A program made the translations under genes and the position numbers. A stretch of 64,000 nt of DNA from Vibrio penaeicida (lineage in GTDB: Bacteria; Pseudomonadota; Gammaproteobacteria; Enterobacterales; Vibrionaceae): contig NZ_AP025144.1 in assembly GCF_019977755.1 (NCBI RefSeq), positions 1,240,001 to 1,304,000 of the forward strand, read 5' to 3'. This document shows positions 61,626 to 64,000 of this stretch, in pieces (the stretch's first letter is position 1; each line of letters opens with the position of its first letter). The notes beneath the pieces are model-generated. The model was not told where the DNA came from, made no database searches, and was given only the letters and a program-made list of their open reading frames with translations.

Positions 61626-62056
61626 TTTCTCAGCTTAAGGCTTTGCAGCATAAACTATTTCAGCATCGGCTGTTTAAGTTTGCCTTTGTTGGCGGTATCG
61701 GCTTTTTAGTCGATACCGCAGTGTTTTCTCTTCTGTATTATGTTGCAGAAATGCCTATATTTTCTTCGCGTGTTATCGCGTTTGTTTTAGCTGCAACCGC
61801 GACATGGGTTGGAAACCGAGTACTGACATTCAGTGACAGAGAAAAGTCCAATAAAGCGAAGCAGTGGCAAAAACACATGGTTGCGGCGGTCTGTTCTGCG
61901 ATACCCAACTTAGGTGTGTTCAAACTGGTAATCGCTGTTTTTGGTGATCAAGGAGCCATGCCTTTTGTGGCGCTTGTAGCGGGAATCTTAGTTGGCATGT
62001 TCAGTAACTACTTCTTGAGTTCGAAGTGGGTATTTGCCGACAAAGAAACCAGTTAA
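61622..62056 (+). CDS. GtrA family membrane protein
   Basis: The protein (144 residues from GTG 61622, 146 from GTG 61616) has four TM helices and the GtrA pattern LFKFAFVGGIGFLVDTAVFSLL, ATWVGNRVLTFSDRE and FSNYFLSSKWVFADKE. GtrA proteins flip undecaprenyl-phosphate-linked sugars. GTG 61622 overlaps the GT39 stop codon (GTGA), a normal coupling arrangement. It supplies the likely flippase for the GT39 enzyme. Confidence 0.9.
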   Translation: MISQLKALQHKLFQHRLFKFAFVGGIGFLVDTAVFSLLYYVAEMPIFSSRVIAFVLAATATWVGNRVLTFSDREKSNKAKQWQKHMVAAVCSAIPNLGVFKLVIAVFGDQGAMPFVALVAGILVGMFSNYFLSSKWVFADKETS

Positions 62057-62096
62057 TGAAGACCTAGCAGCAAGCGATGACTCTGAAAAAACAAAT

Positions 62097-62126
62097 AAAA
62101 ATGCGACCAATTGGTCGCATTTTTTG
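62097..62126. terminator. Bidirectional terminator between gtrA-like and ygiQ genes
   Basis: A near-perfect palindrome AAAAATGCGACC-AATT-GGTCGCATTTTTT serves both converging genes. Confidence 0.92.
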
Positions 62127-62149
62127 TCTCTGGCTCCATCAATAACTTT

Positions 62150-64000
62150 CTATTGATGTGCTTTAGCGCGATGCCTCTGCTTATTCTTTGGCTTGCTAGA
62201 GCCAGCAGATTGATGCGCGGGTTTACCTTGCCCTTTGGATTTCGGCTTGGTGGAAGGCTTACCCTTTCCATTTTCTTTACGGCTATCAGGCTTACGGATA
62301 TCGGGCTGATTCTTGGTATGCTTGGTCGCAAAGCGGTTTGCACCATGCCTACCAGAACGGCGGCGCTGCGCAGGCGTTTTGGAGTCAATATCTTCCGCAG
62401 GAATCAAGCAGCCAGGTTTATCGCCAATAAGGTGCTTTTTGCCCATGCTGATCAGTGCTTCGCGAATGATTGGCCAGTTAGCCGGATCATGGTAACGAAG
62501 TAGCGCTTTGTGTAAGCGTCGCTGCCTTTCTCCTTTAGCAACGGGGATATCTTCACGTTGTTTGTATTTCACTCGCTTGAGTGGATTGGTTTCCGAGTAA
62601 TACATGGAGGTCGCATTACACATCGGAGACGGGTAGAAGTTCTGGACTTGGTCGCACTCAAAATTATTCGATTTTAACCACAGTGCCAAGTTCACCATGT
62701 CTTCTTCTTCAGTACCTGGGTGCGCAGCAATGAAGTAAGGGATCAAATACTGTTTTTTCCCGGCTTCTTTACTGAACTTTTCAAACATTTCTTTGAATCG
62801 GTCATAGGTACCCATGCCCGGCTTCATCATCTTATCTAGCGGGCCTTTTTCAGTGTGCTCGGGCGCTATTTTCAAATAGCCACCTACGTGATGCGTGACA
62901 AGCTCTTTCACGTATTCTGGAGATTCAATGGCTAAGTCGTAGCGAACACCAGACGCGATCATGACTTTCTTGATGCCTTTTACTTTGCGCGCTTCTCGAT
63001 ACAAATCGATGGTGTGCTTGTGGTCGGTGTCTAGCTTATGGCATATCCCCGGGAATACACAGGAAGGTCTTCGACAGTTCTGTTCTGCACGTGGGTCGGA
63101 GCAACCGAGGCGATACATGTTGGCCGTTGGTCCACCTAAATCAGAAATGGTACCGGTAAAGCCTGGGACTTTATCGCGAATTTCTTCCATCTCGTTAAGG
63201 ATCGACTCTTTCGAACGGTTTTGAATAATACGTCCTTCGTGCTCTGTTATCGAACAGAAAGAGCAGCCACCAAAACAACCACGCATGATATTGACTGAGG
63301 TTTTAATCATGTCATAAGCGGGGATCTTCGCATTACCATACATAGGGTGCGGAACGCGGGCGTAAGGCAGCCCAAACACAAAATCCATTTCTTCTGTTGT
63401 CAGCGGAATAGGCGCTTGGTTCACCCAAAGTTCGCGATCGCCGTGTTTTTGAATGAGCGCGCGCCCAGAATAAGGGTTAGTTTCCAGGTGCATGATTCGG
63501 CTGGCATGCGCGTAGAGAATACGGTCGTTTTTCAGCTTTTCGAAAGGGGGTATTCTCACTGCGGTGGTTTTTGCATCGTGCCTTGATGGTTGAATAGTGA
63601 CAGCCTTGGCTACCTTTTCTTCTTCCTTCGGCTTTGTTTCACATTGCGTTTCTACCTGATAAGGGTTCGTCGGAACGAACGCTTTTCCCGGCTTTTCAAT
63701 ACGAGAAGAATCAATAACTTTGAAATGCTCTGGAGCAGCGGCTAGGTTTACTGCTGTGCCACGAATACTCGTGAGAGTGGAAATATCTTCGCCATTTGCC
63801 AGCCTATGAGCCACTTCCACTAACGCTCTTTCCGCGTTACCAAACAATAGAATATCGGCTTTAGCATCGAACAAAACCGAACGTCTAACTTTGTCTGACC
63901 AATAATCGTAGTGCGCGATACGACGAAGGCTCGCCTCAATACCACCTAAAACGATGGGGGCGTCTTTGTATGCCTCACGGCAACGCTGAGAGTAAACCAA
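62150..64000 (-). CDS. ygiQ: YgiQ family radical SAM protein (5' end outside window)
   Basis: At least 616 residues are present; the start lies beyond base 64000. The radical SAM cluster motif is in [18 protein letters not shown]. Other family segments are [22 protein letters not shown], a second Cys-rich block ([24 protein letters not shown]) and [25 protein letters not shown]. The last 70 residues are a basic, low-complexity Lys/Gly/Ser tail. The function of YgiQ is unknown. Confidence 0.92.
   Translation of the reverse strand: MVYSQRCREAYKDAPIVLGGIEASLRRIAHYDYWSDKVRRSVLFDAKADILLFGNAERALVEVAHRLANGEDISTLTSIRGTAVNLAAAPEHFKVIDSSRIEKPGKAFVPTNPYQVETQCETKPKEEEKVAKAVTIQPSRHDAKTTAVRIPPFEKLKNDRILYAHASRIMHLETNPYSGRALIQKHGDRELWVNQAPIPLTTEEMDFVFGLPYARVPHPMYGNAKIPAYDMIKTSVNIMRGCFGGCSFCSITEHEGRIIQNRSKESILNEMEEIRDKVPGFTGTISDLGGPTANMYRLGCSDPRAEQNCRRPSCVFPGICHKLDTDHKHTIDLYREARKVKGIKKVMIASGVRYDLAIESPEYVKELVTHHVGGYLKIAPEHTEKGPLDKMMKPGMGTYDRFKEMFEKFSKEAGKKQYLIPYFIAAHPGTEEEDMVNLALWLKSNNFECDQVQNFYPSPMCNATSMYYSETNPLKRVKYKQREDIPVAKGERQRRLHKALLRYHDPANWPIIREALISMGKKHLIGDKPGCLIPAEDIDSKTPAQRRRSGRHGANRFATKHTKNQPDIRKPDSRKENGKGKPSTKPKSKGQGKPAHQSAGSSKPKNKQRHRAKAHQ

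Overview
The window looks like a chromosomal segment of a Vibrio (Vibrionaceae, Gammaproteobacteria). The evidence is an OmpT/OmpU-type porin next to dinG, the hns / lysine-riboswitch antiporter / his operon neighbourhood, the cmoAB-aspS-yebC-ruvCAB-cydABX-tol-pal-nadA series with Vibrio-like protein sequences, and a CqsR-like hybrid kinase directly after nadA and a UPF0149 gene. Synteny with V. cholerae is from memory, not from a search. Most of the window is core genome.

Layout. 1-2.8 kb: 5' part of dinG, a porin with a long leader, and a YccT-like secreted protein. 2.9-8.2 kb: an SOS mutagenesis cassette imuA-imuB-dnaE2 (minus strand) behind a perfect LexA box. 8.4-11.7 kb: hns, a lysine riboswitch controlling a NhaC-family transporter, and a small lipoprotein. 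11.8-19.3 kb: complete histidine operon hisLGDCBHAFI with leader peptide and attenuator. 19.3-24.8 kb: ychJ, an EAL-HDOD protein, lpxH, ppiB, cysS and tdk. 24.9-28.2 kb: a three-gene envelope cluster (RimK-like ATP-grasp ligase, seven-TM inactive-transglutaminase protein, retropepsin-like lipoprotein). 28.3-36.4 kb: cmoB, cmoA, a DUF72 gene, aspS, yebC, ruvC and ruvAB (ruvAB with its own LexA-like box). 36.4-46.9 kb: cydABX-ybgE behind two FNR boxes, ybgC-tolQRAB-pal-cpoB, and nadA. 47-51.2 kb: UPF0149 protein, CqsR-like quorum-sensing kinase, AlaE and tRNA-Ser(GGA). 51.3-58.7 kb: an accessory, AT-richer block. 58.7-64 kb: a PLP desulfhydrase/deaminase, a GT39-GtrA pair and a partial YgiQ radical SAM protein.

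The accessory block just after tRNA-Ser is the most unusual part. It holds an HNH nuclease with a restriction-like architecture, then two SF1 helicase genes whose ends overlap (TAATG). The first helicase gene is split by a complete 1246-bp IS3-family element whose ends and 3-bp target duplication (CAA) can be read exactly; removing it restores an uninterrupted frame of 576 codons. An orphan AT-rich membrane-anchored protein follows. I infer an anti-phage or other DNA-defence cargo that has been broken by the IS, but no function is proven and no integrase or att repeat is visible.

Regulatory elements readable directly include the lysine riboswitch with a plausible translational switch, the his attenuator, two LexA boxes, paired FNR boxes, a stringent-type tRNA promoter and many intrinsic terminators.
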